64,000 nucleotides of DNA from Torymus aiolomorphi (GCA_036365515.1 CM070877.1:88483522-88547521), one strand, 5' to 3'. Shown: positions 1 through 13,184, counted from the stretch's first letter. The notes: a model not told the origin generated them from the letters alone. Numbers and translations: made by a program.

Positions 1-548
1 TTTCCTACGCTTTTCTAGCGCTACCGTATGAGATGCACCCTTCAACCATTTACAGCAAATTATTGAATGCGTGTGCCACTTCGAAACAAAATAAAGCTTC
101 TTGGAGAGTGTTTTTAACACACCTACAAATTTTTTCCGATAATCGAAAACCCCGCCAAAGCCCGCGTTGAGAGATTTTTCGCCATTTTCCCAGCGCATCG
201 CTACAAGTCATACCATTCAAACATTTACTGCAAATTTTGGAATGCGTGTGCCGATTCGAAGCCAATTCTAGCTTATTGGGGAGTGTTTTTAATAACCCTA
301 TAAATATTAGTCGATGGTAGAAAAGCCTGTCAGAGCCCGCCGATCGCGATTTTCCGCCGTTTCTCCGGCGTCTCGCTCTGAATCGCGCCCTTCAAATATT
401 TACTGGAAATTTTTGAATTCGTGCGCTCCTTCAAAATCAGTTCTAGCTTTTTGCGTAGGATTTGTAGAACACGTTAGAATTTTTTCCGATGTTGTAGAAT
501 CCCACCAAGCCCTGGCATTCACGATTTTCCGCCGTTTTTCCAGGTAGC
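1..548 (+). repeat. ~175-bp tandem repeat array, arm 1 (cut by window start)
   Basis: About three diverged units of roughly 175 bp. Each has the recognisable order: a block like ttttcccagcgcatcgc, then caaacatttactgcaaat, then gaatgcgtgtgcc, then gagtgtttttaa, then ttttccgat. Copies start near 11, 184 and 352. Short ORFs here follow the repeat and are not genes. The same repeat returns in reverse orientation at about 1161-1720, so the two arrays form an inverted pair. Confidence 0.8.
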
Positions 549-1160
549 TAATTATAATGGGAACTGCGGTCCTCACGTATGTTCGTGGGCATATATTATT
601 TATAAATGGTATCTTTCACGAGTTAAATGAAAGAGACATGATAAACGTATGCAGATACTTGGAAAACATTTTTTGATTATTACGAATCAAATAAAAACAG
701 ACAAAGAATTTTTGAAAGAAACCGATATAATTATAACACATATAACACTATATAAAAGACAAAAAGTTTACGAACTGATCAATTAACAATCAAGAAAACA
801 TTACCAATTTTAAATTTTGATTTAACAATAGACTTTTGTTCTTCGCTAAATTTGTTATTCGATTGAGGTAGAACATTTATTATTTATTTAAAACCATCAT
901 CCATATAAAGATTAAACACAACACACAACACAATTTTTCTGAATTCATAGGATTGGGCATTAATTAAAGAAAAAATAATAATATTGAGAAAATATCAAGT
1001 TTTATTAAAAAAAAAAGAAACAAAAGAAAAAAAAATGAAAAAAGGAAAAAAGGAAAAGAAGAGGAGCCAAAGTCTCAGTATGTCCGCATTGTCGGTCCTG
1101 GATGCGGCTAAATTTGAGACAAAAAAAGGACTAAAAACTTACATGATCAATGTGAGCATG
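549..1160. other. AT-rich spacer between inverted ~175-bp arrays
   Basis: No gene seen. It contains a purine-rich stretch of A and AAAG near 1003-1065 that yields a lysine-rich spurious ORF. It is the loop of the inverted array pair. Confidence 0.6.
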
Positions 1161-1720
1161 GCCTTGGCGGGCAGCTCCATCAGGAAAAATTCTAACGTGT
1201 TCTAAAATCCTACGCAACAAGCTAAAATTGGTTTTGAAGAGGCATGCGAATTCAAAAATTTCCAGTAAATGTTTGAAAGGTGCGATTCGTAGCAACGCAC
1301 CAGAAAAAGGGCGGAAAATCATGCATCCTGGGGCTTGGCTGGCTTTTCGATCATCGGAAATAAATTGTAGGTGTATACAAAACACTCCTCAATACGCTTG
1401 AATTGGTTTAGAATCGGCACACGCATTCCAAAATTTGCAGTTAATGTTTGAATGGTGTGACACTGTGACTTGTAGAAATGCACTGGAAAAACGGCGGAAA
1501 ATCGCGAACAGCGGGCCCTAGCGGGCTTTTCAATCATCGGGAAAAATTTATATGTGAATTAAAAACACTCCCCAATAAACTTAAATTAGTTTCGAGACGG
1601 CACATGAGTTCAAATATTTGTAGTAAATGTTTGAATGGTGTGACTTGTAGCGACGCCCTGAAAAAGCGTAGGAACATTTCTTACAGTCTTCGCAGACTGT
1701 GTAATATTGGGAAAACACTT
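1161..1720 (-). repeat. ~175-bp tandem repeat array, arm 2 (inverted)
   Basis: About three units that read as the reverse complement of the array at 1-548, for example ggcacacgcattccaaaatttgc near 1418. Unit divergence is high, so the array is old. Confidence 0.75.
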
Positions 1721-1937
1721 TTATACTCTTTGGATCTATAGAAACTGGTATATAAATCTCTTTATTGAAATTAGCGCTGCTTCTCTGAAGCGCTAGCTTC
1801 AGCTTCATCAAAAACTGTCAAATTCAAAAGGTTATTGCTCTCCCAAGCTGCTCGCGTTCAATGATAATTTTTATTGAGGGTGTAGTGAATTCATACACCA
1901 TAGATCCTTTCGAGCATTATAAATTTATTGATACACC

Positions 1938-1975
1938 GACGTTTCGGGAGTATAATTAACTCCCCTTATCAAGGC
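1938..1975 (-). ncRNA. Degenerate hammerhead-like motif of a Penelope element
   Basis: On the minus strand, a 5-bp stem (gggag/ctccc) closes a 9-nt loop and is followed by CGAAACGTC, the expected 3' core and GUC cleavage triplet. The 5' core reads TTGATAA instead of CTGANGA, so two core positions differ. Pairing for helix I is only about three pairs. It is probably inactive. Confidence 0.5.
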
Positions 1976-2505
1976 TAAACACAATGAACATACAAAAAAT
2001 ATTAAACGTAACGGCAATTATAAAATTTCTTGTCACATTAAAGAAAAAACTTTCTTTTCCCTTACCATTCGAGGTGGTATATCAATTTACAAATTTATAA
2101 AGCGGCCATAGCGTGGACTCCGCGTGTCAAACAGTTTTAATTTTTACAATAGATTTTTATTAAATCACCAACATTTGTAAAGCAATACCTGTATAATGAG
2201 AATATTTAGGAAATTAAATTGTACTAAAGAAAAAACCCAAAATAAGAAAAAAGGCACGAAAATTTAAAAAAACCTTACATGTTACAAATCAGTCGTTTAG
2301 TCATAACGTCAAAAGCTGTTTTACCCAGGATGATGTAATCTCACTGTCCAAAAGAGACAATAAGAGTTACGGGCATCTCCGGGGCTATTTATACGGAATA
2401 AAGTAGTGGGGATAGAAATTTAGTAAGGAAATTGACTTAGTAACGCAGTGCCCACCAATGAAAAACTACTCTCTGCTGCGTAACCGACGAGAATTTATGA
2501 ATTTG

Positions 2506-3336
2506 TTAGGTTTCTTGATAGGTGGATTTATAACAATTTTTTAGTTTGATAGTATCAAACTGTCTATTCATATTATTATTGGTAATATAAATGTGTAACA
2601 TCTCAGAAAATAATCTTTTATTCTTACAACTTTCGTGATCAGCGATATTGACCTTATTAAAATCTATTTTATGATTATAAAAGTTTGCATGTTCGGCTAA
2701 AGCCGACGTGGTGTCACCATTCTTAACACTACGCTTGTGTTCATTAATGCGTAATCGTAATTGTCTACCTGTCTGTCCAATATATGACATTTTACAATCA
2801 GCACAATTCACTTTGTAAACTACACCACTTTTTTCAAACTTATCAACATTATCCTTACCTAATTTAATGTATTTAGAAAGTTTATTGCATGGTTTTTGTA
2901 TAACCTTATAACTATTACGAAACATAATTGATTTCAATTTGTAACTGAGATGTTTAACGTATGGGATAACGATGAGCGATTTTTTAGAATCATCTGTAGT
3001 ATTCGAATCGTTTATGTCAATTTGTAATTTTTTTGTAAAAGATAACCTACGTTGTATACCCTCGTTAATAAATTTTAACGGATAACCATTCTTAACAAGT
3101 AATTGTTTTACAATATTTAAATTTTGTACATGAAATCTACTGTGTGATAAATTAATAGCTTTATCAACCAAACCATAAACAATCGCTCTTTTTTGTGATA
3201 AAGGATGATGCGAATCAAAGTGAACGAATCTACCAGAATAAGTACTTTTTCTGTACCAATTTGAAATAATTTTATTACCTTCTCTTATTAGAGACATTTC
3301 TAAAAAATTGATAGATTTATTAACACGAAAAAAAAT
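2506..3336 (-). pseudogene. Penelope-like RT C-terminal part with GIY-YIG endonuclease (5' truncated)
   Basis: The open frame gives 263 residues from 3297 to the stop at 2506. It also stays open upstream to about 3336, where a short INFLEM stretch matches the region just after the catalytic RT motifs. The C-terminal third is a GIY-YIG nuclease: GVVYKVNCADCK then SYIGQTGR (about residues 158-178), an R-x-x-EH stretch near 183-187 and a candidate catalytic Glu in FSEML near 232. Such nucleases nick target DNA for target-primed reverse transcription. The ATG at 3297 is not a true start, since the RT catalytic part is missing. No stop or frameshift lies inside the kept portion, so truncation is the only clear break. 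The junction with satellite at 3336 suggests the element was cut by the event that built the adjacent palindrome. Confidence 0.88.
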
Positions 3337-4850
3337 TCCCAGAGCCGCAATTACGTCGTTCGGAAAAATGTTTCGATGGTTTCTTGTAGATCAAGTCTCC
3401 TAATGCTTAGAAAAAAATTATGAACGAAATAGATTTTCCGGAAAAGCCCCCACAAGGCGATATACTGTGTCTTAAACATGAACAAAAATTCCCAGAGCCG
3501 CAATTAAGTCGTTCGGAAAAATGTTAAGACGGTTTCTTGTAGGTCAAGTCTCCAAAGGCTTAGAAAAAAATTATGAACGAAATAGCTTTTCCGGAAAACC
3601 CCCAAAGGGCGATATACAGTGTCGAAAACGGGAAAAAAAATTCCCAGAGCCGCAATTACGTCGTTCGGAAAAATGTTTCGATGGTTTCTTGTAGATCAAG
3701 TCCCCAAATGCTTAGAAAAAATTATGAACGAAATAGCTTTTCTGGAAAAGCCCCCCCAGGGCGATATACTGTGTCTTATACGTGAAAAAAAATTCCCAGA
3801 GCCGCAATTAAGCCGTTCGGAAAAATGTTAAGACGGTTTCCTGTAGGTCAAGTCCCCAAATGCTTAGAAAAAAATTATGAACGACATAGCTTTTCCGGAA
3901 AAGCCCCCCCAAGGCTATATACTGTGTCTTAAACATAAAAAAAAATTCCCAGAGCCGCAATTAAGTCCTTCTGAAAAATGTTAAGACGGTTTCTTGTCGG
4001 TCAAGTCCCCAAATGCTTAGAAAAAAATTATGAACGAAATAGCTTTTGCGGAAAAGCCCCCCCAGGGCAATATACAGTGCCGAAAACGGGAAAAAAAATT
4101 CCCAGAGCCGCAATAACGTCGTTCGGAAAAATGTTTCGATGGTTTCTTGTAGATCAAGTCCCCAAATGCTTAGAAAAAATTATGAACGAAATAGCTTTTC
4201 TGGAAAAGCCCCCCCAGGGCGATATACTGTGTCTTATACGTGAAAAAAAATTCCCAGAGCCGCAATTAAGCCGTTCGGAAAAATGTTAAGACGGTTTCCT
4301 GTAGGTCAAGTCCCCAAATGCTTAGAAAAAAATTATGAACGACATAGCTTTTCCGGAAAAGCCCCCCCAAGGCTATATACTGTGTCTTAAACATAAAAAA
4401 AAATTCCCAGAGCCGCAATTAAGTCCTTCTGAAAAATGTTAAGACGGTTTCTTGTCGGTCAAGTCCCCAAATGCTTAGAAAAAAATTATGAACGAAATAG
4501 CTTTTGCGGAAAAGCCCCCCCAGGGCAATATACAGTGCCGAAAACGGGAAAAAAAATTCCCAGAGCCGCAATAACGTCGTTCGGAAAAATGTTTCGACCG
4601 TTTCTTGTAGACCAAGTCCCCACATGCTTAGAAAAAAATCATGAACGAAATAGCTTTTCCGGAAAAACTCTCCCAAGACGATATACTGTGTCTTAAATAC
4701 GAAAATAATTCCCAGAGCCGCAATGACGTCACTCGGAAAAATGTTTCTACGGTTTCTTGTAGATACAGTCTCCAAAGGCTTAGAAAAAAATTATGTACGA
4801 AATCGCTTTTCCGGAAAATCCCCCCCAGGGTGATGTACTGTGTCTTCGAC
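3337..4850 (+). repeat. ~152-bp satellite array, left arm, with a 3-unit higher-order repeat
   Basis: About ten units of ~152 bp. Each contains attcccagagccgcaatt, cgttcggaaaaatgtt, a near-palindromic cttttccggaaaag and a run of C. Two consecutive 456-bp blocks (about 3660-4116 and 4117-4573) are almost identical three-unit higher-order repeats. Open frames run through the units because stops are rare in one phase, but they simply repeat the satellite. Confidence 0.9.
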
Positions 4851-6165
4851 CCACTTTTGAACCTCTGAATAACATGTATTTTATAGAGAACGTTGAGATG
4901 AACTGTCCCAATGAGATATCGCAAGAAAGAAAATGACTGCATATCGTTTTTTAACCTCAAAGTGTCTACCAGCTGGAGTAGGTACAAAGCGGCTCGGCCA
5001 GCACAGCTTGCGAGATTCGGCTGGGCCCCAATATACGAGTTCCGCTAGAAACCAGCCAGCGAGCCCCGATTTTTGTACCTGTCCCTATTTGGTGTGCTCT
5101 GTTATTTGAACGCGTCTGAGAACGCGTCATACAAATAAACTGATACGAAGACAGCATTGAAATAATTTTCTTTCAAAAATTAATCTATTTAGCTTTTATA
5201 AGATTTAAGTATCAAATTTTTTTAGTCAGTACTAAGATTGCAATAATGCTTTAAATAGTACAACATGTGATTTGGAAAGATTCATTACTTTTTCTTATTC
5301 GAAGGTGCTAAGAAACAACAATATTTTTATAAGAAAAGATAATGTATAATAGTAATTTGAAGTATAAAAAGTAAAAAGTGGTTACATGTTATAAAGCTAC
5401 TCTCACACTTACACAATAACAATTTATAACAAATTTCAAGATATTTCTCGTATTTTAAATGACTTTGTCCAGTAATACCGCATGCAATCAGCATTTGTGC
5501 GTGCCGATAGAGCGTAAACATAACGTTTGTTAGGTTATACGTGGCACAAAAGTGATTGTACAAACTACGTTTTTTCGTGTAGAAATATTTCATCACGTTA
5601 TAGAAAAGAGTATTATAACCTTCCTTTTATTATATTATACTTTTAGTGGCAATGATTTTGGAAATGAATTCAAAATTAACGTCAAAAGGAAGAAAATTGC
5701 ATAAGAAGCCGATGAAAAATATATCAATGAACTTCCAAATCGTAGCACCGGTAAATTAATATATTTTTGTAATAAATATGTGAAACGCTAATATATTATC
5801 ATAATTTGTATATTTATTGGTTTGATTATATTGAAAATGATATTTCTTATGATGATAAAGTACACTAATCGGGGGCACACAAACGTGTACAAGCACATTA
5901 ATTGGGGGAATACAATTGCGTTCATCGCCGTCTCTTGGGGCACACAAATGTAGGCAAAAATGATTTTTTTTACTTTTAATATAATTTCGATAGAGTTGAT
6001 ATTTTGTAGAAAAAAATGTTTCCGTATTTAGATTAAAATTAAACTATCAATATGTATTAATTTCACATTCGTGCATTGTTAAATGAGTTCAACAAATCGC
6101 GACAAACCGGGAAGCTTCCTTAAACGCTAATCGGAATAAATACCCTTTCCGCTTTTTCAACTCTC
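4851..6165. other. Palindrome arm, left, non-coding
   Basis: No gene recognised. It matches 15950-17320 in reverse. A GC-richer patch at 4985-5160 is a diverged inverted relative of the GC-rich segment near 8045-8260. Elsewhere the sequence is strongly AT-rich. Confidence 0.65.
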
Positions 6166-8010
6166 TCATAATCATATGCTGAGTCTCTTGGAAAAAAAAA
6201 CAAAGAACATATATCGATAGATTTTCCCCTCTTTCCAGTGGTGCTATTGTTTATTCTCTGAAATGCTTTTATGCGGTCAGAAACTTGAGTTGAAAGTTCT
6301 GGCCGATTTTTTTAAAAGAATACTATTTTTTTTTTAAATAAATTTTTTCATTCGAAAGTACAAGTTTTCATCCTCGAAACCCAAAAGTTTCAAGTTGGAG
6401 AAATGAAGGGTTCATAAGTAACAACATTTAAAAGACGGCGGCGAGTCACCGCGCGTGCTTTGTGCGCTACGCCGGAACGCGCTCTTGCCGACGTATTTCA
6501 CTATTTCGTTGTTTCGTACTTAATAAATATCATATAATAAATTTTTTAATCTTTTTTTATTATAAGTCAATACTTTGTGTTCCATCTTTTGCAATTTTTT
6601 GTTAATTTACTAATATCTTGTATCTGAATTTAATTGAATAGGTCTTGTCTCAAATTTAGATTTCTTTACTTTTGGATACGTGAGTATACTTCTAAAGTTT
6701 CCGACCCTGAGAATTGTTGTAGTTCAAGCCTCTTAACGTGTGCTGACAGTTTAATAGAATTAAATAATAGAGTTACAGGTACTCTTTTTGCTGATTTTAA
6801 CCTTTGTTTTAATTTTAATTCATCGTTTCTAATTCATCATTTGAAGACATCTTTTTTCTCTTTTATATAAACTTAAAACTCATACTTTTATTTTCAAACA
6901 GTGAAGTTCATATTTATAAACCTTGAGGGAGTACTCATCCAGAGAAGAATTTTTAAATTCTCTTTTAGGTTTCTTGGAAAAGTACGTCTTTTTTACCAAG
7001 AAGCAGCAAAATCATTTCACTGCAACACTAATCAGTGTAGTTTGGCAGCATTGGTCCTTTATTATAGAGAATTAAATTTTAAAACTTAAAAAAGCATGAT
7101 ACTTTTTTCAGACAATTTATCTCGTGCTGCCGTAGCAGTTTATCTAAAAAATTATAATCAATTACCCTAATAAAAAACTCTCTTGATTTCGCCAAAAAAC
7201 GTATTTGTTTCACTGATGGAACTGGGCAATACTATAAAAACAAATACGACTTCCATAATCGTTTTCATCATTTTGAAGATTTTTCTGTTGAAGCAGAGCA
7301 GCACTTTCACGCAACCGCGTACGGAAAAATGCATGAGAATTGATTGTCCCGCTTCTTGATCAATAGGGACGAACTTTTCCAAGAAACCCAGAGATGTTAA
7401 AAATTTTCTTTTGGATAAAAACTCCCTCAAGGTTTGTGAATATGAAGATCACTGTTTGAAAATAAAAGAATTAGTTTTAAGTTTATATAAAAGAGAAAAA
7501 TGATGTATATGATCAAAACTGAAACAAAGGTTAAAATCAGCAAAAAAAGTTCCTGTAACTCTATCATTTCATTTTATTAACGTTTAGACTGCCGACCTGG
7601 CTCATATATGAGCCAGCTATGACCTTGAAAACTCGTTTCGACATATTAGATATTTATATAAACAAATTTTACCTTTTAAAAATATTCATTTTTAACGTAA
7701 AAATGCCGGCAGTCTAAAGGTTAAACTGTTGCAACGCTCCGCCGTCTTTTTAATTTAATTACTTATGAACCCTTCATTTCTCCAACTTGAAATTTTGAGG
7801 TTTTGAAACTGAAGACTTGTACTGTCGAATGAAAAAAGTTAAAAAAAAAAAAAAAACATGTTATTCTTTTAGAAAAATTGGTCCGACCTTTCAACTCAAG
7901 TTTTTGACCTAAAAAAAGCATTACGGAGAATAAACAATATCATAACTGGAAAGAGGAGGAAAAATGTATCAATATATGTTCACTGTTTTTTTCCGAGAGA
8001 CTTATCATAT
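6166..8010. repeat. Palindromic module, copy 1
   Basis: This module folds on itself about a centre near 7130. For example, the block starting aaaccttgagggagtac at 6918 returns in reverse as tttttatcc then ctcaaggtttgtgaa near 7415-7440, and the block at 6360-6440 returns at 7740-7840. A 62-residue ORF (6901-7089, plus) and an 87-residue ORF (7167-7430, minus) are inverted relatives of each other. Their shared segment reads like a remnant of coding sequence (FLGKVR), but stops and poor conservation among copies make a living gene unlikely. Confidence 0.7.
7581..7720. mobile_element. 140-bp piggyBac-like miniature element with TTAA target duplication, copy in module 1
   Basis: Flanked by TTAA at 7577-7580 and 7721-7724. 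The ends are imperfect inverted repeats (cgtttagactgccgac and gccggcagtctaaagg). Inside is a perfect 20-bp palindrome ctggctcatatatgagccag. Module copy 2 keeps the empty site with a single TTAA at 11452-11455. TTAA duplication is the hallmark of piggyBac-type transposition. Confidence 0.85.
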
Positions 8011-9070
8011 GATTGCGAGCGAGTTGAACAGAGCGCATTTTACGCGAAACGGCTCGGCTCGCGCCCGCTGGCTGGTTTCTGGCGGACGCTTCGATATGCA
8101 CTATAAGTGTACCGATCAGCACGAAGTGCCTCGCAGCTCACGAGTAGTCTGCGTACGAATACGCGCTATGAGTGTACTGGTCGGCGCGGAGTGGAGGAAT
8201 TGGGAGAAAGACGGGCTCGGCCAGCGCAGCACGCGAGAGCTAGCTGCGCTCGAATATATATATACAAACAGCAAGCTGCCGGAGTGGACAGGGGAGCGGA
8301 GCCTGGGGCCGTGTGCTGCGACCTCGGCGGCAATGTTGTCATATGAGCGTGCGCGTGCTGACTGTCGCTTTGACACTTGGGAGCCGTTTTTCAGTTTCTA
8401 GCGATTCTACCTGGCCCAGGACTTGAAATTTTTTCGCTTCTGTCTCCACATTTATGCAATTGAATAAAATAACCATCGCTTTTTATAGAGTTTGATTCGT
8501 AGACCCTAAATTTCGAGGTTACAATTTAACAAAATTGCTTTTTAAGAACCTTGATTTTAATGCATTTCTTTAAACCAAAACTTAATTTAAACAAATATAA
8601 ACAATCTATTGCGATCAGAATAATTGTTTCTTCAAAATTCAGTCAATTATAAGATTTAAATGTTGCATTCGACATCTATGAAGAACCAGTATTCAAAGAG
8701 TTATAAATTTTTTAAATATTAATTTTCAGTATTTAAGAGATTTTTTATTATAGTCAAAAAATTAAACATTGAGTAGAAATAATTTTTTACAGTTGCTTAC
8801 CGTTTACCATCTAAAAAGAGATGTGCATAGAGAATATTACTTTGTATTATAAATAATTCACGTTAATATGCGAGTAAATCTCAGGAACTCTTAACTTATT
8901 GGGAATTCCAAAGTTTAAGCAGTCAAATGAACTAAAGCTCAAAATGTTTGTCCTTCAATAAAAAATAAAAAAACAATTATAAATAATAGTAAAGAATCAG
9001 CTGCGTACACAAAATTAAAAAAAGGTCGAAAAAGCAGTCATTTTTTATGTTATTAATGTGTTTTGCCAAT
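8011..9070. other. GC-rich patch and AT-rich tail of module 1
   Basis: 8030-8400 is clearly richer in G+C than its surroundings, which is why several overlapping ORFs up to 145 residues appear on both strands. No domain is recognisable and none is conserved as protein among copies. 8420-9070 is AT-rich and is repeated at 12120-12790 and, inverted, at 9990-10510 and 13185-13740. Confidence 0.6.
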
Positions 9071-10510
9071 CGATATATTTATGTATATAGGAACAGGAAC
9101 ACACTTACGATCGTTGGACAATTTGTTTAGCTTTTCTGTGTGCCAAAATCATTAAATTGAGCCCTGATACGTCGATGTACTATGAAAATTAGCCCATATA
9201 AAAGATTTATTCACCATACCCTGTCCGAAAGTCTACTTTCGCTCCCGACTCAAAAACGCGAGTATGATATTTTGGCCAGGGTATGGTATGGTAATAGTAT
9301 CTCTACTATTCTCAAAATTATTTTCCTCTTATGTCTCGAAAAAAAAGAAAAAAAAATTAGAGGTACGCTCATGGGTCAAGTTTTAATTGTTCTTTTAACT
9401 TATCTGAACATAAAAAGAAATATGTACAAGCTCAATTTAACGGTATTATTTTTTGGCGATACTTTCAAGTCAATTTTGGATTGAAAAAAAATTCAGGAAG
9501 AAAATGTCACCTTTTTTCTAAACGACGAAACTTGAAAATGTGATTTAATTTTGAAGACACATCTACAGGAGAAAGTTTTTCTTGTTCTTTAAGCCTTTCT
9601 GAATGTGAAAAAAAATTATTTACAAGCCCGGTGATTGAATGGTATATTTTTTTGGCGCTACTTTTAAATCTAAAAATTAAGGAAAATTTGGTCTTTATTC
9701 TAAACTACAACTCTTATAAATACTGGCATCTGCGTATTTGATCTTTGAATAGATAAGAATCTACACTGAAATTATTACTTTAAAAGTTTCTGTTTTCTAA
9801 GAAATAATCGTTATTACAATTATATGTGAAAATATAAAATATCAATCTTCTTTCAAACGTTACATCAGTTTTACGTATTTCTTATGATTGCTAAATAAAA
9901 AATTGAATGGAATAACTAATGTTCTTTATTGACTTAGTTATTTCAATTATAATATGCATTGAATTTGTTGTGTAATTATAAATAAATCGATTGGTAAGGC
10001 ACATTAATAACATAAAAAATGACTGATTTTTCGACCTTTTTTTAATTTTGTGTACGCAGCTGATTCTTTACCATTATTTATAATTGTTTTTTTATTTTTT
10101 ATTTTTTATTGAAAGGCAAAAATTTTGAGCTTAAACTTTGGAGTTCCCAATAAGTTAAGAGTTCCTGAGATTTACTCGCATATTATTTATAATACAAAGT
10201 AATATTAACTATGCACATCTCTTTTTAGATGGTAAATGGCAACTGTAATAATTTCTACTCGATGTTTAATTTTTTGACTATAATAAAAAATCTCTTAAAT
10301 ACTGAAAATTAATATTTGAAAAATTAATAAATCTTTGAATATTGGTTCTTCGTAGATGTCGAATCTAACATTTTAATCTTAAAATTGCCTGAATTTTCAA
10401 GAAACTATTATTCTGATTGCAATAGATTGTTTCTATTTGAAGTTATGGTTTAAAGAAATGCATTAAAATCAAGGTTTTTAAAAAGCAATTTTGTTAAATT
10501 CTAAAATTTC
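9071..10510. other. Centre of the giant palindrome, non-coding
   Basis: 9071-9560 is mostly unique and includes a short palindromic element at 9213-9287. A 100-residue ORF at 9182-9484 has no recognisable features and overlaps that element. 9561-10510 is the reverse complement of about 12241-13170 and flanks module copy 2 with it. Short repeated phrases (gatgagttacaggataaat) form a mini-duplication at 10575-10625. Confidence 0.6.
9213..9287. mobile_element. Short palindromic miniature element, copy 1
   Basis: It begins accataccctgtccgaaag and ends with the reverse, ggccagggtatggt, around a tcaaaaacgcgag loop. A sister copy at 53602-53687 has the same organisation and loop wording. Confidence 0.6.
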
Positions 10511-12240
10511 TGATCCTGAGAAATGTTATAGTTCAACCCTCTTAACGTGTGCTAACAGTTTAATAGAATGAAATGATGAGTTACAGGATAAATGATGAGT
10601 TACAGGATAAATGATGAGTTACAGGAATGAAATGAGTTATAGGAACTCGTTTTGCTTTGTTTTAGTTTTAATTCATCGTTTCTAATTCATCATTTGAAGA
10701 CATCTTTTTTCTCTTTTATATAAACTTAAAACTCATTCTTTTATTTTTAAACAGTGAACTTCATATTTACAAACCTTAAGGGAATCCTCATCCAGAGAAG
10801 AATTTTTAAATTCTCTTTTAGGTTTCTTGGAAAAGTATGTCTTTTTTACCAAGAAGCGGCACAATCATTTCACTGCAACACTAATCAGTGTAGTTTGGCA
10901 GCATTGGTCCTTTATTATAGAGAATTAAATTTTAAAACTTAAAAAAGCATCATACTTTTTCAGACAATTAATCTCGTGCTGCCGTAGCAGTTTATCTAAA
11001 AAGTTATAATCAATTACCCTAATAAAAAATTCTTTTGATTTCGCCAAAAAAGGTATTTGTTTCACCGATGGAACTGGGTAATACTATAAAAACAAATACG
11101 ACTTCCATAATCTTTTTCATCATTATGAAGATTTTTCGGTTGAAGCAGAGCAGCGCTTTCACGCAACCGCGTACGCAAAAATGCATGAGAATTGATTGTA
11201 CCGTTTCTTGGTCAATAGAGACGAACTTTTCCAAGAAACCTAGAGAAGTTGCAAATTTTCCCTTGGATAAGAAATTCCTCAAGGTTTGTAAATAAGAAGA
11301 TCACTGTTTGAAAATAAAAGAATAAGTTTTAAAGTTTATATAAAAGAGAAAAAAAAATGTCTTCAAATGATAAATTAGAAACGATGAATTAAAACTAAAA
11401 CAAAGGTTAAAATCAGCAAAAAAATTTCTGTAACTCTATCATTTCAGTGTATTAAACTGTTGCGATGCGCCGCTGTCTTTTAAATTTTATTACTTATGAA
11501 CCCTTCAGTTCTCAAACTTGAAATTTTGGGGTTTTGAAACTGAAGACTTGTACTTTCGAATGAAATATTTAATTACAAAAATAAACATGTTATTCTTTTA
11601 GAAAAACCAGTCCGAACTTTCTAGTCAAGTTTTTGACAAAAGCATTTCGGAGAATAAACAATAGCATTACTGGAAAAAGTGGTAAAAAAGGTATCGATAC
11701 ATGTTCATTGTTTTTTCCGAGAGACTCATAATATGATTACGAGCGAGTTGAACAGAGCGCATTTTACGCGAAAAAAGCTCAGCTCGCGCCCGCTGGCTGG
11801 TTTCTGGCGGACGCTTCGATATGCACTATAAGTGTACCGATCAGCACGTAGTGCCTCCCAGCTCAAGAGTCGTCTGCGCCCGAATACGCGCTATGAGTGT
11901 ACTGGTCGGCGCGGAGTGGGCGAATTGGGAAAAAAACGGGCTCGGCCAGCGCAGCACACGAAAGCGAGCTGCGCTCGAATATATACATACAAACAGCAAG
12001 CTGTCGGAGGGGACAGGGGAGCGGAGCCTGGGGCCGTATGCAGCGGCCTCGGCGGCAATGTTGTCATATGAGCGTGCGCGTGCTGTCTGTCGCTTTGACA
12101 CTGGGGAGCCGTTTTTCAGTTTCTAGCTATTCTACCTGGCCCAGGAGTTGGAAATTTTTTCGCTTCTGTCTCCCCATTTATGCAATTGGATAAAATAACC
12201 ATCGCTTTTTATAGTGTTTGATTCATAGATCATAAATTTC
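10511..12240 (+). repeat. Palindromic module, copy 2 (lacks the TTAA element)
   Basis: Direct repeat of 6640-8500: the same inverted halves (10754-10942 plus, 11019-11282 minus) and the same GC-rich patch at 11750-12120. The piggyBac-like insertion is absent, leaving a single TTAA at 11452. An extra small tandem duplication sits near its start. It is flanked by the inverted segments 9561-10510 and 12241-13170. Confidence 0.8.
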
Positions 12241-13184
12241 GAGATTACAATTTAAAAAAATTGCTTTTTAAAAACCTTGATTTTAATGCATTTCTTTAAA
12301 CCAAAACTTAATTTAAACAAATGTAAACAATCTATTGCGATCAGAATAATTGTTTCTTCAAAATTCAGTCAATTATAAGATTTAAATGTTGCATTCGACA
12401 TCTACGAAGAACCAGTATTCAAAGAGTTATAAATTTTTTAAATATTAATTTTTAGTATTTAAGAGATTTTTTATTATAGTCAAAAAATTAAACATCGAGT
12501 AGAGATAATTTTTTACAGTTGCTATCGTTTACCATCTAAAAAGAGATGTGCATAGTGAATATTACTTTGTATTATAAATAATTCACGTTAATATGCGAGT
12601 AAATCTCAGGAACTCTTAACTTATTGGGAACTCTAAAGTTTAAGCTCAAAATTTTTGCCTTTCAATAAAAAATAAAAAATAAAAAAATAATTATAAATAA
12701 TGGTAAAGAATCAGCTGCGTACACAAAATTAAAAAAAAGGTCGAAAAATCAGTTATTTTTTATGTTATTAATGTGCTTTGCCAATCGATTTATTTATAAT
12801 TACACAACAAATTCAATGCATATTATAATTAAAATAACTAAGTCAATAAAGAACATTAGTCATTCCATTTAATTTTTTATTTAGCAATCATAAGAAATAC
12901 GTAAAACTGATGTGATGTTTGAAAGAAGATTGATATTTTATATTTTCACAAATAATTGTAATAACGATTATTTCTTAGAAAACAGAAACTTTTAAAGTAA
13001 TGATTTCAGTGTAGATTCTTATCTATTCAAAGATCAAATACGCAGATGCCAGTATTTATAAGAGTTGTAGTTTAGAATAAAGACCAAATTTTCCTTAATT
13101 TTTAGATTTAAAAGTAGCGCCAAAAAAATATACCATTCAATCACCGGGCTTGTAAATAATTTTTTTTCACATTCGGAAAGGCTT
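12241..13184. other. Inverted flank of module 2, non-coding
   Basis: AT-rich, no gene. The reverse complement of it is found at about 9561-10510. Its first 550 bp also match 8500-9070 directly. Confidence 0.65.

Larger units (their letters stand above)
1830..3336 (-). mobile_element. Penelope-like element, 3' fragment
   Basis: Minus-strand retroelement remnant. From 5' to 3' it holds the end of the reverse transcriptase domain and a GIY-YIG endonuclease region (2506-3336), a ~530-bp AT-rich 3' untranslated part, and a hammerhead-like motif near 1938-1975. It breaks off at about 3336, where ~152-bp satellite begins. Penelope-like elements are known to join RT to a GIY-YIG nuclease and to carry hammerhead motifs in their terminal repeats. 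The left boundary is uncertain. Confidence 0.8.

Noticed and set aside
7964..8401. 145-residue ORF in the GC-rich patch (relatives at 11821-12126 and 13707-14003)
   Set aside because: Several frames are open on both strands, copies differ without regard to codon position, and no domain is seen.
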